32,238 bases of DNA from Treponema sp. (lineage in GTDB: Bacteria; Spirochaetota; Spirochaetia; Treponematales; Breznakiellaceae): positions 1-32,238 of the forward strand of contig WQXQ01000015.1 of NCBI GenBank assembly GCA_009784775.1. Reading direction: 5' to 3'. The first letter of the stretch is position 1. Every line of letters starts with the position of its first letter. The translations under genes and the position numbers were made by a program. The notes below the pieces were generated by a model, which had not been told where the DNA came from, did not search any database, and saw only the letters and a list, made by a program, of their open reading frames with translations. This document shows positions 23,602 to 31,195 of this stretch, in pieces.

Positions 23602-24314
23602 TGTACCGCAAACGGAATAATTTCGGTGATTTGTATGCGGAAGCGGGCAGAGGCGACCCATTGGCCGGATTGAATAAAAAAGCGGGGGAAGGAGGCAAGG
23701 CTGATAATGCCGGTTGCTTCTTTGGGGCGGTTGCGTTCACTGCTGCGCAGTATTTGCCGGACGGCGGCTCTGGCGGCGTCTTGCAGGGCGGCGTTTCGTA
23801 TGTCCAGCCAGCCGGAGTCCGGTGAAGGGCCGTGCAACGGACAATAGCCCAGAGCCTGAGCATTACGATTCATTCCCATTCGCCATATCTGCATACGCCT
23901 TTGTTGATCGCTGCTCAATTCATAATCAGCCCAAATTCGCAGTTGCGTACCGCGGTTTTCAACTTCAGTCACTTTAAGCCGGGGATCTCCCCAGCGTATC
24001 TCGCCCATTGGTTCAAACACACCAAAATCTTCGGCAATGCCCCTGGCCCGCTCTCCAATATCATAATGAAAAGACCAGCCGTAGATCATGCCGGAAAAAT
24101 ACAGAGCTGCTTCCTGCAAAGCCCGCCTGCCTGCAGTATCTCTGCTCAGCGGGTACTCAGCATCAACTCTGTCACCGTAAATCGGCTCAACATCTACCCA
24201 CACTTCGCCCCGGAGCACTAACGGGGTATTTCCCGGATCATGCCCCTGCGCCAGCACCGTCCAAGACTGGCATATGATGAAAAAGAGAAAAATGGGGAAA
24301 ATCCTGCGGGTCAT
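23598..24314 (-). CDS. secreted protein of unknown family
   Basis: From ATG 24314 (MTRRIFPIFLFFIICQ, ending VLAQ) the protein has 238 residues with a clear signal peptide and no lipobox. Regions such as WVDVEPIYGDRVDAEYPLS, GRRALQEAALYFSGMIYGWS and WLDIRNAALQDAARAAVRQI have the alpha-beta look of spirochaete envelope proteins, but I do not recognise the family. GATAAT ends 6 bases before this ATG, which favours it. An alternative ATG at 24380 overlaps the uraA stop (TGATG) and would add 22 residues ahead of the signal. It lies downstream of uraA on the same strand. Confidence 0.65.
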   Translation of the reverse strand: MTRRIFPIFLFFIICQSWTVLAQGHDPGNTPLVLRGEVWVDVEPIYGDRVDAEYPLSRDTAGRRALQEAALYFSGMIYGWSFHYDIGERARGIAEDFGVFEPMGEIRWGDPRLKVTEVENRGTQLRIWADYELSSDQQRRMQIWRMGMNRNAQALGYCPLHGPSPDSGWLDIRNAALQDAARAAVRQILRSSERNRPKEATGIISLASFPRFFIQSGQWVASARFRIQITEIIPFAVH

Positions 24315-24342
24315 AGTGTCATTATCGGCATAAATCCGGCAG

Positions 24343-24369
24343 TACTGTGGGGGTGTCAAACCCACAGTA
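24343..24369. repeat. 9-bp-stem hairpin after uraA
   Basis: TACTGTGGG (24343-24351) pairs perfectly with CCCACAGTA (24361-24369) across a 9-base loop. It lies just past the uraA stop and ahead of the next gene on the minus strand. No T-run follows, so it may be a processing or mRNA-stabilising hairpin rather than a terminator. Confidence 0.5.
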
Positions 24370-24379
24370 TGGTTCTGCA

Positions 24380-25678
24380 TCAGGAACCTGCTTTAGCCGT
24401 TTCCTTGCTCATGGGGAAAACCAGATTCAGGATTATGCCCACAACGGTGGCAAGGGCAACATTGGCAAGACTAAACGAGAGGTCTTCTGTGATATTAAAA
24501 GTAAGTAAACCGCCGCCAACGCCAATGACCAGCATGACCGAAGTAATGGTCAAATTGCGTTTGTCTTTGAAATTGACTCCGCTTTCCACAATGGTGCGCA
24601 GACCGCTTGAAGCGATTATCCCAAAGAGCAGCATGGAGATACCTCCCAGTACCGGGGTAGGAATAGTCTGAATCAAAGCGCCGAATTTCTGAAACAGCGA
24701 CAGAAACACCGCAATAACCGCAGCGCCGGCCATAACCCAGACAGAATACACGCGGGTGATCGCCATAACGCCAATGTTTTCGCTGTAGGTAGTATTGGGC
24801 GGTCCTCCCCAAAGTGCAGCCCAGACAGACGCAAGACCGTCACCGGTTAAGGTGCGGTGCAAACCGGGGTTCTTGTAGAAATCCTGGCCGACAACTTTAC
24901 TGACAACGACCATATCGCCCAGGTGTTCGCAGATAGTAGCCAGAGACACAATGATAAATGTTAAAATCGCTATAAAGTTAAAAGCCGGCACTTGCGGTCT
25001 GGGAAAACCAAACCATGCGGCGTTCTTAACAACTTCAAAATTGATAATGGCATAAGCGGGCAAAAACAAACCCATAATAAACGTAAAAAGATACCCTGAC
25101 ACAAGCCCAATAAGAATGGGAATAGCAGCAAAAAAACCCTTGAAAAAGATATTGGCTATTATCGTTACCGCCAGAGTAAATGCCGCAATGGAAAGGTATA
25201 CTAAACTGTACGTTTCCGAATCACCCGGGTTTGTACGAGATGCCATGTTCATGGCAATTGGTGCCAGATACAAACCAATAATCACGATAACGGAACCGAT
25301 GACCACCGGGGGCATTGCCCTGTCCAGCCATTTAGTGCCTGCAAACCGTATAATCAGAGCTACCAGACAATAAAAAAGACCGGCTGCAATAGCGCCGCCC
25401 ATGGCATACGCTACCCCGTAACTGCTTGATACACCGATGAGCGGCGGAATAAAGGCAAAGGATGAACCCAAAAAAGCGGGTATCTTGGCGCCGGTACACA
25501 GAATGTAAATCAAAGTACCAGTACCAGCGGTAAACAGCGCAGTTGAGGGGCTTAACCCTGTTAAAATAGGGACCAAAATGGTTGCCCCAAACATGGCAAA
25601 TACATGCTGCAAGGAAAGGGGTACCCAATGCCTCAGGCTTGGTTTGTCCTGTGGACGAAGTTCTTCTTTAATCGGCAT
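24380..25678 (-). CDS. uraA: NCS2 family uracil/xanthine permease
   Basis: The 432-residue protein is a many-helix NCS2 transporter. It opens with LRHWVPLSLQHVFAMFGAT, has the family motif with the conserved Glu (SLATICEHLGDMVVVSKVVG) near residue 265, and then GGPPNTTYSENIGVMAITRV near 305. Those features fit proton-coupled uracil uptake by UraA; xanthine transport cannot be excluded. ATG 25678 follows GGAGG by 7 bases. It would supply the salvage side to the pyr operon 14 kb away, but sits among envelope genes. Confidence 0.9.
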   Translation of the reverse strand: MPIKEELRPQDKPSLRHWVPLSLQHVFAMFGATILVPILTGLSPSTALFTAGTGTLIYILCTGAKIPAFLGSSFAFIPPLIGVSSSYGVAYAMGGAIAAGLFYCLVALIIRFAGTKWLDRAMPPVVIGSVIVIIGLYLAPIAMNMASRTNPGDSETYSLVYLSIAAFTLAVTIIANIFFKGFFAAIPILIGLVSGYLFTFIMGLFLPAYAIINFEVVKNAAWFGFPRPQVPAFNFIAILTFIIVSLATICEHLGDMVVVSKVVGQDFYKNPGLHRTLTGDGLASVWAALWGGPPNTTYSENIGVMAITRVYSVWVMAGAAVIAVFLSLFQKFGALIQTIPTPVLGGISMLLFGIIASSGLRTIVESGVNFKDKRNLTITSVMLVIGVGGGLLTFNITEDLSFSLANVALATVVGIILNLVFPMSKETAKAGS

Positions 25679-25750
25679 AGTAATCCTCCGGCCTTTACTA
25701 TACATCAGAGAGATAAAATAGGGAACCAGTAACCGCGTTTTTTAGAGAGA

Positions 25751-26977
25751 CTATTTTTTCTCCGGTACCAACCGGGCAAGATAATCTTTTAGGACATTTG
25801 CGTAATCCTGATTAATTTTCCGCTCTGTAGCGGCATAGGCGCGGTTTTCAGCTTCTGACACGGTAGTATGTCCCTCCCGTGTATTGAAATTGAAGGGCAG
25901 TATGGTCACGCCATTGTCCTTAAGATTTGCGGTAAGCTCGATTCGCGCAAATTTATTCGGATTGTTGGGATTATCCACCGGGTTAACCGTTACATTTGCA
26001 TCAAGTATATACCGTGCATTGGCTCCGCCGCTCCTGAACCCCAAATCGGAGAGAGCCTTGGCAAAAGCGCCCTGGATTCTTCCTGCTTTATCGTTCGCTA
26101 CCCGAATACCAACCGGAATTGCCTGAGTAATGTTCCGCGCTTCACTACGATAAAATTCACCCGACACCAGCCCATCAGGAGGCGTGGCGTCTATTTGCTT
26201 TAACAGATTGCCATACGAAACATTCATATCCGCCACTGCCGCCGCAAATTGATACCGGGAAAACCCTTCCAGTGAATTTTTTTCCGTTGGGCTCATGGCA
26301 ATAAGGTTTGCGATCATGGTCTGGTTCGCTCGTATCATGTCGGTGTATATCCGGGCAGTTCTTGCTTTTTCCATAACAGCCGCCGCGAAATAGGTGTTTC
26401 TTGAGTCAAACCACACTTCCCTTATTTCCGCTCCAACCAGACTATCCATGGAAGCCGATATCTGTATCGTATTTTTCATGTTGATATCATCAACCCAGCC
26501 CGCAACGGCGCCGCTGCGTATCGTTTCCTGATAGGTATTGGTAATGGTTTGATCCGCATATATTGATTGACCAAAAATAGCAACAAGATTGGCAAGGGCA
26601 TTTCTTTCCGCCATTGTGCGATCAGAGGCATGACCCACTGCAGCAACAAATTGCGCCCTATTGTACGATGAATCAACTGAATCAACCCAGGCGGGCTTGC
26701 TTCTGCTGGTGTTCACCGCCACCGATGCCTGCTGCTGCTGCTGTTGCTGCTGCGGTGCAGAACCGCCGCCGCCCGAAGATGCTGCCGGAGCCCCGCCGCC
26801 GCCATCCATCCTGTTCAACGCCGCCTGTGCAGCGGCAATCGCATCGCCCGGATTGCCGGAATTACCGGAATTGCCGGAATTGCCGGAAGATCCGCCAGAC
26901 GAAGGAGCGCTTCCGCACGCGGAAAAAATGAAAAATAGACAAAAACACCACAAACCTAAAGATTGAAACTTACCCAT
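25751..26977 (-). CDS. LPP20-family lipoprotein with repeat linker
   Basis: The 408-residue protein has a lipobox ending FSAC (Cys21), then a low-complexity linker of GNS triplets, a Gly-rich run and eight glutamines up to about residue 85. The LPP20-like core begins PAWVDSVDSSYNRAQFVAAV, followed by GHASDRTMAERNALANLVAI. The second half (about 285-405) looks like a separate domain (GRIQGAFAKALSDLGFR, then ARYILDANVTVNPV). LPP20 proteins are outer-membrane lipoproteins in Helicobacter, and FlgP of Vibrio belongs to this group. GGAGG precedes the ATG. Confidence 0.78.
   Translation of the reverse strand: MGKFQSLGLWCFCLFFIFSACGSAPSSGGSSGNSGNSGNSGNPGDAIAAAQAALNRMDGGGGAPAASSGGGGSAPQQQQQQQQASVAVNTSRSKPAWVDSVDSSYNRAQFVAAVGHASDRTMAERNALANLVAIFGQSIYADQTITNTYQETIRSGAVAGWVDDINMKNTIQISASMDSLVGAEIREVWFDSRNTYFAAAVMEKARTARIYTDMIRANQTMIANLIAMSPTEKNSLEGFSRYQFAAAVADMNVSYGNLLKQIDATPPDGLVSGEFYRSEARNITQAIPVGIRVANDKAGRIQGAFAKALSDLGFRSGGANARYILDANVTVNPVDNPNNPNKFARIELTANLKDNGVTILPFNFNTREGHTTVSEAENRAYAATERKINQDYANVLKDYLARLVPEKK
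26729..26752 (-). repeat. CAG/CAA glutamine-codon repeat
   Basis: Eight consecutive glutamine codons (one CAA, the rest CAG) inside the linker of the LPP20 lipoprotein. Three-base units cannot switch the frame but can change linker length. Confidence 0.75.
26848..26887 (-). repeat. 9-bp tandem repeat coding Gly-Asn-Ser
   Basis: About four near-identical 9-base units (CCGGAATTG on the plus strand) encode GNSGNSGNSGNP directly after the lipidation region. The unit keeps the frame, so copy-number change would alter the tether length of the lipoprotein. Confidence 0.7.
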
Positions 26978-27014
26978 ACGTTAATCCTCCAAAAAATATA
27001 CATTGATTATATGA

Positions 27015-27821
27015 TTATTGAGACTTTTTGGCTATTGCCAAAGTCCACACTGTTTTCTCTCTGGGATCGACCCATGTATCCAGCACATAAAAACCAGTCA
27101 AGGTACCATACGAATAGATCGTGTTGTCATTGGATGTTTTATAGCCAAATAAACTAGTGGTAGTCTGATACAACAGGTCGCTGCTGTGGGAAGCCGTATT
27201 GACACTTCTGATGATCGCAAAAACGGCATTATTAAAAGAATTTCTATAGGTAGTTGCAAGAGAGGAATGACGACCGGCAAAGCCGACACCCACCTCATAA
27301 CCATCAATTTCAAAAGGAGGATCATCCACCCAGTCGGGTTTTTTGTTGTCCCCGCTGTATTTGGGGCGGAACCTTACCGGACTGGACAGTGCCGATGTAT
27401 ACGTGGTACGAACAAAAAAAGCATTCTCTATTTCCAGCGTATCGACATCCGCATCATATTGCAGGGAGTCCACATATTGATATGCTCCCGCTTCGTCATA
27501 TTGTAAAGACGTATAGGTGTTATGAGTATAATCAAACGCCCCGGAACCGACATTATTGATCGTCATATATTCGCCTGAAACTCTGTGGAACACGGCAATC
27601 TGCCGCGCCGCATCTTCCAGAGCAAACTGCAAGGTATCTTTGGGGTTTGACATTTTTCCGGAAACACCAATAAAAACAAGCCCGTCTCGTTCGGGCATGG
27701 AATTAAAAAAAGAGCCTTTGGCGGGGGCATTGCCCGTAAAAATCGAAGGCTTGCTCAAACAAGCTGCCGCCATAATGGATACAAGAGAAAGAATACACAC
27801 TACTTTGATTTTTTGCAGCAT
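27015..27821 (-). CDS. LPP20-like lipoprotein, two-module
   Basis: The 268-residue protein has a lipobox ending MAAAC (Cys21). Two segments look alike: DGLVFIGVSGKMSNPKDTLQ followed by FALEDAARQIAVF, and GYEVGVGFAGRHSSLATTYR followed by NSFNNAVFAIIRS. Each repeats the LPP20 pattern of a short strand, a loop and an alanine-rich helix, the second after PDWVDDPP. No Shine-Dalgarno site is seen before the ATG, and a terminator lies just upstream, so its promoter is unclear. Family assignment is by pattern only. Confidence 0.65.
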   Translation of the reverse strand: MLQKIKVVCILSLVSIMAAACLSKPSIFTGNAPAKGSFFNSMPERDGLVFIGVSGKMSNPKDTLQFALEDAARQIAVFHRVSGEYMTINNVGSGAFDYTHNTYTSLQYDEAGAYQYVDSLQYDADVDTLEIENAFFVRTTYTSALSSPVRFRPKYSGDNKKPDWVDDPPFEIDGYEVGVGFAGRHSSLATTYRNSFNNAVFAIIRSVNTASHSSDLLYQTTTSLFGYKTSNDNTIYSYGTLTGFYVLDTWVDPREKTVWTLAIAKKSQ

Positions 27822-27843
27822 TATTTATCCGTGGGAAGAAAGC

Positions 27844-27884
27844 AAAAAAACACATCCAGCACCCGCAATCGCAGGCACTGGATG
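27844..27884 (-). terminator. Rho-independent terminator after the third LPP20 gene
   Basis: On the minus strand a 14-bp stem (outer arms CATCCAG and CTGGATG, inner arms with G.U pairs) closes a GATT loop at 27853-27884. A run of seven T (27844-27850) follows after two bases. It ends the transcript of the LPP20 gene at 27898-28461. Confidence 0.8.
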
Positions 27885-27897
27885 AGCTTAGTTGATA

Positions 27898-28461
27898 TTA
27901 ATTATCAACCTGCATCGGCTTGTCATTTTTTGCAAGCTGGGCGTCCAGCATACCCAGAGCCTGACTGGCTTTGAACTGGGCATATTGGGCTTCTTGGTTA
28001 CCCAAAATACTGGCTACTGAACTTCTTGCATCAGATTTCTTGTACTCAACCAGATACCACCATGTTCCATCTGGAGCTTGCCAGCGCTTGATGGGCTTTG
28101 CACCAGAAACATCAACGTTGGTTACCTGACGGCTAACATCTTCCTGCATGGAAGCATTGGCCTGGTTGCCCGCATTGCCTGCATCAAGGTTATAGTCCGT
28201 AAACATGGCCTGTACCTTGGTGTTCAACTGACGAGCGATGGCAACTCTGCCACGAGCTTCAGCAGTTGTCATGGACATTGACGGGGAAGACTGCTTGGCA
28301 ATCCCGATACCCCACAGTGCATCTTCGGGTGGGAAATCATTGATCCATTCCGGTGAATTGACCGGGCCGGCGCCTGCGGATGTGGCAGGGGGGGTTGATT
28401 TACATGCAACCACCATCATGACAAGGGAGAGAGCCAAGATAATTGAACATACCTTTTTCAT
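27898..28461 (-). CDS. LPP20-family lipoprotein (FlgP-like)
   Basis: The 187-residue protein starts at ATG 28461 after AAGGAG. A lipobox VVAC gives Cys20. The core shows the LPP20 pattern clearly: PEWINDFPPEDALWGIGIAK, then MTTAEARGRVAIARQLNTKV, then a conserved WYLVEYKK strand near residue 140. FlgP of Vibrio and Campylobacter is built on the same domain and forms an outer-membrane ring with FlgO and FlgT. Here the flagella would be periplasmic, so a general envelope role is just as likely. A strong terminator follows. Confidence 0.82.
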   Translation of the reverse strand: MKKVCSIILALSLVMMVVACKSTPPATSAGAGPVNSPEWINDFPPEDALWGIGIAKQSSPSMSMTTAEARGRVAIARQLNTKVQAMFTDYNLDAGNAGNQANASMQEDVSRQVTNVDVSGAKPIKRWQAPDGTWWYLVEYKKSDARSSVASILGNQEAQYAQFKASQALGMLDAQLAKNDKPMQVDN

Positions 28462-28582
28462 ACAAAACACTCCTTCAAAATCATTTCTGAAGATATACAT
28501 CTTCATGAAAAGAATATACCACAAGTCCCGAAACATTTCAAGTATTCCCGGTACTTTTTTAGGCCTTTTTTACCTGTTATTT

Positions 28583-29233
28583 TTACAGCATAAAGCCTAT
28601 ACCGACCTTCATTAGGAAGCCGTGACCTCCCTTAAGTCCTAAATCGGCTTCCCCGCCGATAGGAATGGCACCGCCGTAAATCACATGAGTTCGCAGGAAT
28701 GTTCTATCGTTAAAGAATACATCCAGCCCCAGACCGCCACGAATCCAGAAGTCATGCCACCATGACCACCCGTCCCATGTTTCAGAGCTGGTGGTTATTT
28801 CCACATCAATTCCGCCGGTTGGAAAAAACACAAACATATCGGAAATAGGGATGGGATATTTAAAGTAAACACCAAGCTGTAAAGCTCCGGTACCTTCAAG
28901 ATCCATTTCACTGCCGCTTATTGTTTCTGTGTATCCTTCCGATGTTATGGTCATTTTATCTGGATTTTTATACAGAAAACCCAGATTCAGTTCAAGAAAC
29001 CGGCCCAGGCCGAAAAAGCCAAATGCGCCAAAACCGTTACGGGTCAATTTCCAGTCTGCATTAACAGAATACGTCTCATAACCATACGGACCATAGTAGG
29101 TGTCGGAAAAACTTACACGCCCGTTTGTAGTGGTATTATTATACATAATGCCAAATCCTACGTTCTTATCCATGGCGAAGGCTCCTGTTGCCACGATCAT
29201 CAGGCACAACGCCGCCATAACCAACTTTTTCAT
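28583..29233 (-). CDS. outer-membrane beta-barrel-like protein
   Basis: The 216-residue protein has a cleavable signal (KKLVMAALCLMIVATGAFA). Its body has alternating aromatic/hydrophobic strands and glycine-rich turns: GFGAFGFFGLGRFLELNLGF, QLGVYFKYPIPISDMF, IRGGLGLDVFFNDRTFLRTH. It ends in GIGFML, consistent with an outer-membrane barrel of eight or so strands. AAAGGAG precedes the ATG. An inverted repeat (29265-29283) lies in the upstream region. The precise family is not recognised. Confidence 0.75.
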   Translation of the reverse strand: MKKLVMAALCLMIVATGAFAMDKNVGFGIMYNNTTTNGRVSFSDTYYGPYGYETYSVNADWKLTRNGFGAFGFFGLGRFLELNLGFLYKNPDKMTITSEGYTETISGSEMDLEGTGALQLGVYFKYPIPISDMFVFFPTGGIDVEITTSSETWDGWSWWHDFWIRGGLGLDVFFNDRTFLRTHVIYGGAIPIGGEADLGLKGGHGFLMKVGIGFML

Positions 29234-29264
29234 TGTTTACTCCTTTAGAAAACAACTTATTATT

Positions 29265-29283
29265 TTATGGAAAACTTCCATAA
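29265..29283. promoter_or_regulatory. inverted repeat upstream of the beta-barrel gene
   Basis: TTATGGAA (29265-29272) and TTCCATAA (29276-29283) are perfect 8-base arms with a 3-base centre. On the minus strand a TAAAAT -10-like box overlaps the downstream edge, so this may be an operator. The -35 (TTCAGA) is weak. Confidence 0.4.
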
Positions 29284-29321
29284 TCTGAACCGGCTCCACA
29301 ACATGGGCCAGAATCATACAA

Positions 29322-30266
29322 TTAAAAGGACTCCGAAGCCATGGTGATAATTTCCGCGGTTTGTACATTCAGCGCTTTGGCCCGTAACCGCCTGGTGGAA
29401 CCGCTTCCGCTGACGCTTCCGGTAATAACGACATTGGCGCCCAGCATTTTTCCGATAGATACGGCCGAGTTATCATCAACATCCCCGGAGTACTGGAAAT
29501 TGGCTTCCGCCCGAACTGCGTCCAGACTCTTGCGGTCTACTACTCTGAATTTTCTGGTATCAACGAATAAGAAGACTATCTCTTCGATGATGAAATCAGC
29601 CATATCCTGATCGCTGCTCGCAATACTTAAAACCGCTACGGTGGTATTTTCGGGAAGGTTATGTATTAACGTATGGGCCGCTCTGATTACCGCATCCTCA
29701 AGCGGATTGCCTGAACTTCTTCTTGCAGGGGCTGCGGCGGCTCGGGGAGCGGGAGCAGCTCTGGCAGCAGGCGCGGGCGCGGGCGCAGCAGGGAGCGCCG
29801 CAATTGCGGCTGCGGCTGGCGGCGGTGGAGCCGCAGCAGGCGTAACGGCTCCGCCGCCGCCCACGGCCAGGGTATTCTGGATGTTCAAACTAACCAGCGC
29901 GCCATACCGCATGGTCATACCAACAATGGTACAGGTTGCGTTGGAACTGACCGTTATACTTCTTTTGGCGCCAATATTCCATGTGCCGCCCCGCGCGGTG
30001 GTATCAGCCGCTTCTACCACATTTTGCCCGTTGTGTACAATTATTTTTTCCCGTGTCTTTGGGCGCAGATGAGCAACGGTAACGCCATTGACCCATACCA
30101 CAATGTCTTTGTCTGCATTTTCCGCGTTAATGATTATTTCCGACTGGCCTGCGCCGGCTGAGGCGTTGGGATCGTTGGGTCCAGCCAGGCGCGTCTGGGC
30201 ATTAAGGCCTGCTATAAGACACAGGCCAAGAAATACCATAATGCTATTCTTCTGATATCGTTTCAT
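29322..30266 (-). CDS. secreted FlgO/CsgG-like protein
   Basis: The 314 residues start with a signal peptide (to about residue 24), then an N-terminal beta-rich part (about 43-125; IVVWVNGVTVAHLRPKTREK) similar in style to PEGA or carbohydrate-binding modules. An Ala/Pro-rich linker (about 138-185) follows. The C-terminal domain is FlgO/CsgG-like: NTTVAVLSIASSDQDMADFI, then FRVVDRKSLDAVRAEANFQ, SIGKMLGANVVITGSVSG and a final LNVQTAEIITM. FlgO and CsgG are outer-membrane assembly proteins. No lipobox is present. The promoter ends 7 bases before the ATG and its -35 lies inside an inverted repeat next to the XRE gene. Confidence 0.8.
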   Translation of the reverse strand: MKRYQKNSIMVFLGLCLIAGLNAQTRLAGPNDPNASAGAGQSEIIINAENADKDIVVWVNGVTVAHLRPKTREKIIVHNGQNVVEAADTTARGGTWNIGAKRSITVSSNATCTIVGMTMRYGALVSLNIQNTLAVGGGGAVTPAAAPPPPAAAAIAALPAAPAPAPAARAAPAPRAAAAPARRSSGNPLEDAVIRAAHTLIHNLPENTTVAVLSIASSDQDMADFIIEEIVFLFVDTRKFRVVDRKSLDAVRAEANFQYSGDVDDNSAVSIGKMLGANVVITGSVSGSGSTRRLRAKALNVQTAEIITMASESF

Positions 30267-30273
30267 AGTACCC

Positions 30274-30303
30274 AGTATATTAAAATACTTGACTATTTGT
30301 CAA
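30274..30303 (-). promoter_or_regulatory. promoter of the FlgO-like gene (leaderless type)
   Basis: TTGACA (30298-30303), 18 bases, TATACT (30274-30279), then 7 bases to the ATG at 30266. The -35 is inside the 30283-30309 inverted repeat, so a bound repressor would block it. Confidence 0.65.
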
Positions 30304-30309
30304 GTATTT
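30283..30309. promoter_or_regulatory. candidate operator for the XRE regulator
   Basis: Perfect 11-base arms AAATACTTGAC (30283-30293) and GTCAAGTATTT (30299-30309) flank a 5-base centre. A third copy of the half-site, AAATACTTGA, lies at 30703-30712 on the SH3 gene promoter. Spacing and symmetry fit a dimeric helix-turn-helix protein. Confidence 0.6.
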
Positions 30310-30360
30310 ATGAAATAAATCAACATTCTATACTATAAGTTATTAGTATCATGACTTTCA

Positions 30361-30387
30361 AGTTAGTAAGGTGATAAAAACCTAACT
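30361..30387. promoter_or_regulatory. second inverted repeat in front of the XRE gene
   Basis: AGTTAG (30361-30366) and CTAACT (30382-30387) are 15 bases apart and end just before the GGGTGG ribosome binding site of the XRE gene. It could be an autoregulatory site or an RNA stem; the sequence differs from the 30283-30309 operator. Confidence 0.35.
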
Positions 30388-30400
30388 ATTAGGGTGGAAA

Positions 30401-30712
30401 ATGACCGACCTAAGAAAGGTGCTGGCCTTCAATATGAAGCTGCACCGCAAAAAGCTGGGACTGTCGCAGGCAAGACTGGCAGAACTGGTAGATGTATCCG
30501 ATAACCACATTGCGCTGATAGAAACCGGCAGGCGATTCCCTTCAATTACCATGCTTGAACTGTTGGCTACTGCCCTGGAAATAGACATTATTGAACTGTT
30601 TTCAATAGAAGCTATTGCATTATCCGCCAAAAAAGACGTTAAAAACGCCATTTTGGCGGATATTGACCATATTCTGACTATCAGATTGCTCGAGAATATT
30701 AAAAATACTTGA
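30401..30712 (+). CDS. XRE-family transcriptional regulator
   Basis: The 103-residue protein is almost all helix-turn-helix: FNMKLHRKKLGLSQARLAEL, then VDVSDNHIALIETGRRFPSI and TMLELLATALEI (about residues 10-62). A short tail (LADIDHILTIRLLE) may dimerise. It lacks a sensor domain. It starts after GGGTGG and lies between the divergent FlgO-like gene and the SH3-M48 pair, with matching half-sites in both promoters. It is therefore a good candidate for a local regulator of both arms. Confidence 0.88.
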   Translation: MTDLRKVLAFNMKLHRKKLGLSQARLAELVDVSDNHIALIETGRRFPSITMLELLATALEIDIIELFSIEAIALSAKKDVKNAILADIDHILTIRLLENIKNT

Positions 30713-30736
30713 AATTTAGAAAAAAAGATGTATAGT
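30703..30736 (+). promoter_or_regulatory. promoter of the SH3-M48 pair with XRE half-site
   Basis: TTGAAA (30709-30714), 16 bases, TATAGT (30731-30736), then 6 bases to ATG 30743. The half-site AAATACTTGA (30703-30712) overlaps the -35 box and the last codons of the XRE gene. Confidence 0.55.
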
Positions 30737-30742
30737 GAATGT

Positions 30743-31195
30743 ATGCGAAAACTTATATGTATAATGGTGATGGCGCTCTGTATTAGTCCCCTGCTTTTTT
30801 CCCAAGCCGGGGGGAATATGCGCTATGTGGCGGTTCAAACCGCCGTTCTGAAAGATTCTACCGGGTTTTTTGCCAAAGATCTAAGGTCTCTTTCACTGGG
30901 GGATGCGGTAACATTTATCCGCGAAAGCGGCAAATGGACCGAAGTCCGGGTAGGTAATGTTACTGGCTGGGTAGCCTCATCAAGTTTGAGCGCCCGGCAG
31001 GTAGTTGCATCTGTTTCCTCTGTTTCAGTCAACGAGGTTGCACTGGCGGGAAAGGGATTTTCTGTGGATACGGAAATCGAATACCGGAAAAGCGGCTTGG
31101 ACTACTCTATGGTAGATTCAATGGAACGAACGGTTGTGCCTGGTGATGAACTTTTACGTTTTATCACTGAAGGCCGCTTGTCCAGGGGGGAATAA
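30743..31195 (+). CDS. secreted SH3-domain protein
   Basis: The protein of about 150 residues starts at ATG 30743, 6 bases after a -10 box and without a Shine-Dalgarno site. The upstream in-frame ATG at 30728 would lie before or inside the -10. A signal peptide (MRKLICIMVMALCISPLLFS) is followed by a bacterial SH3 domain: YVAVQTAVLKDSTGFFAKDL, then LSLGDAVTFIRESGKWTEVR and GNVTGWVASSSL. Such domains bind peptidoglycan or partner proteins in the periplasm. The stop codon touches the ATG of the M48 gene, so the two are translated together. Confidence 0.82.
   Translation: MRKLICIMVMALCISPLLFSQAGGNMRYVAVQTAVLKDSTGFFAKDLRSLSLGDAVTFIRESGKWTEVRVGNVTGWVASSSLSARQVVASVSSVSVNEVALAGKGFSVDTEIEYRKSGLDYSMVDSMERTVVPGDELLRFITEGRLSRGE

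Noticed and set aside
24302-24380. ATG 24380 as the start of the secreted protein gene
   Set aside because: It overlaps the uraA stop (TGATG), but would put 22 polar residues before the signal peptide. ATG 24314 has the signal directly and a -10-like box 6 bases upstream. Not fully excluded.
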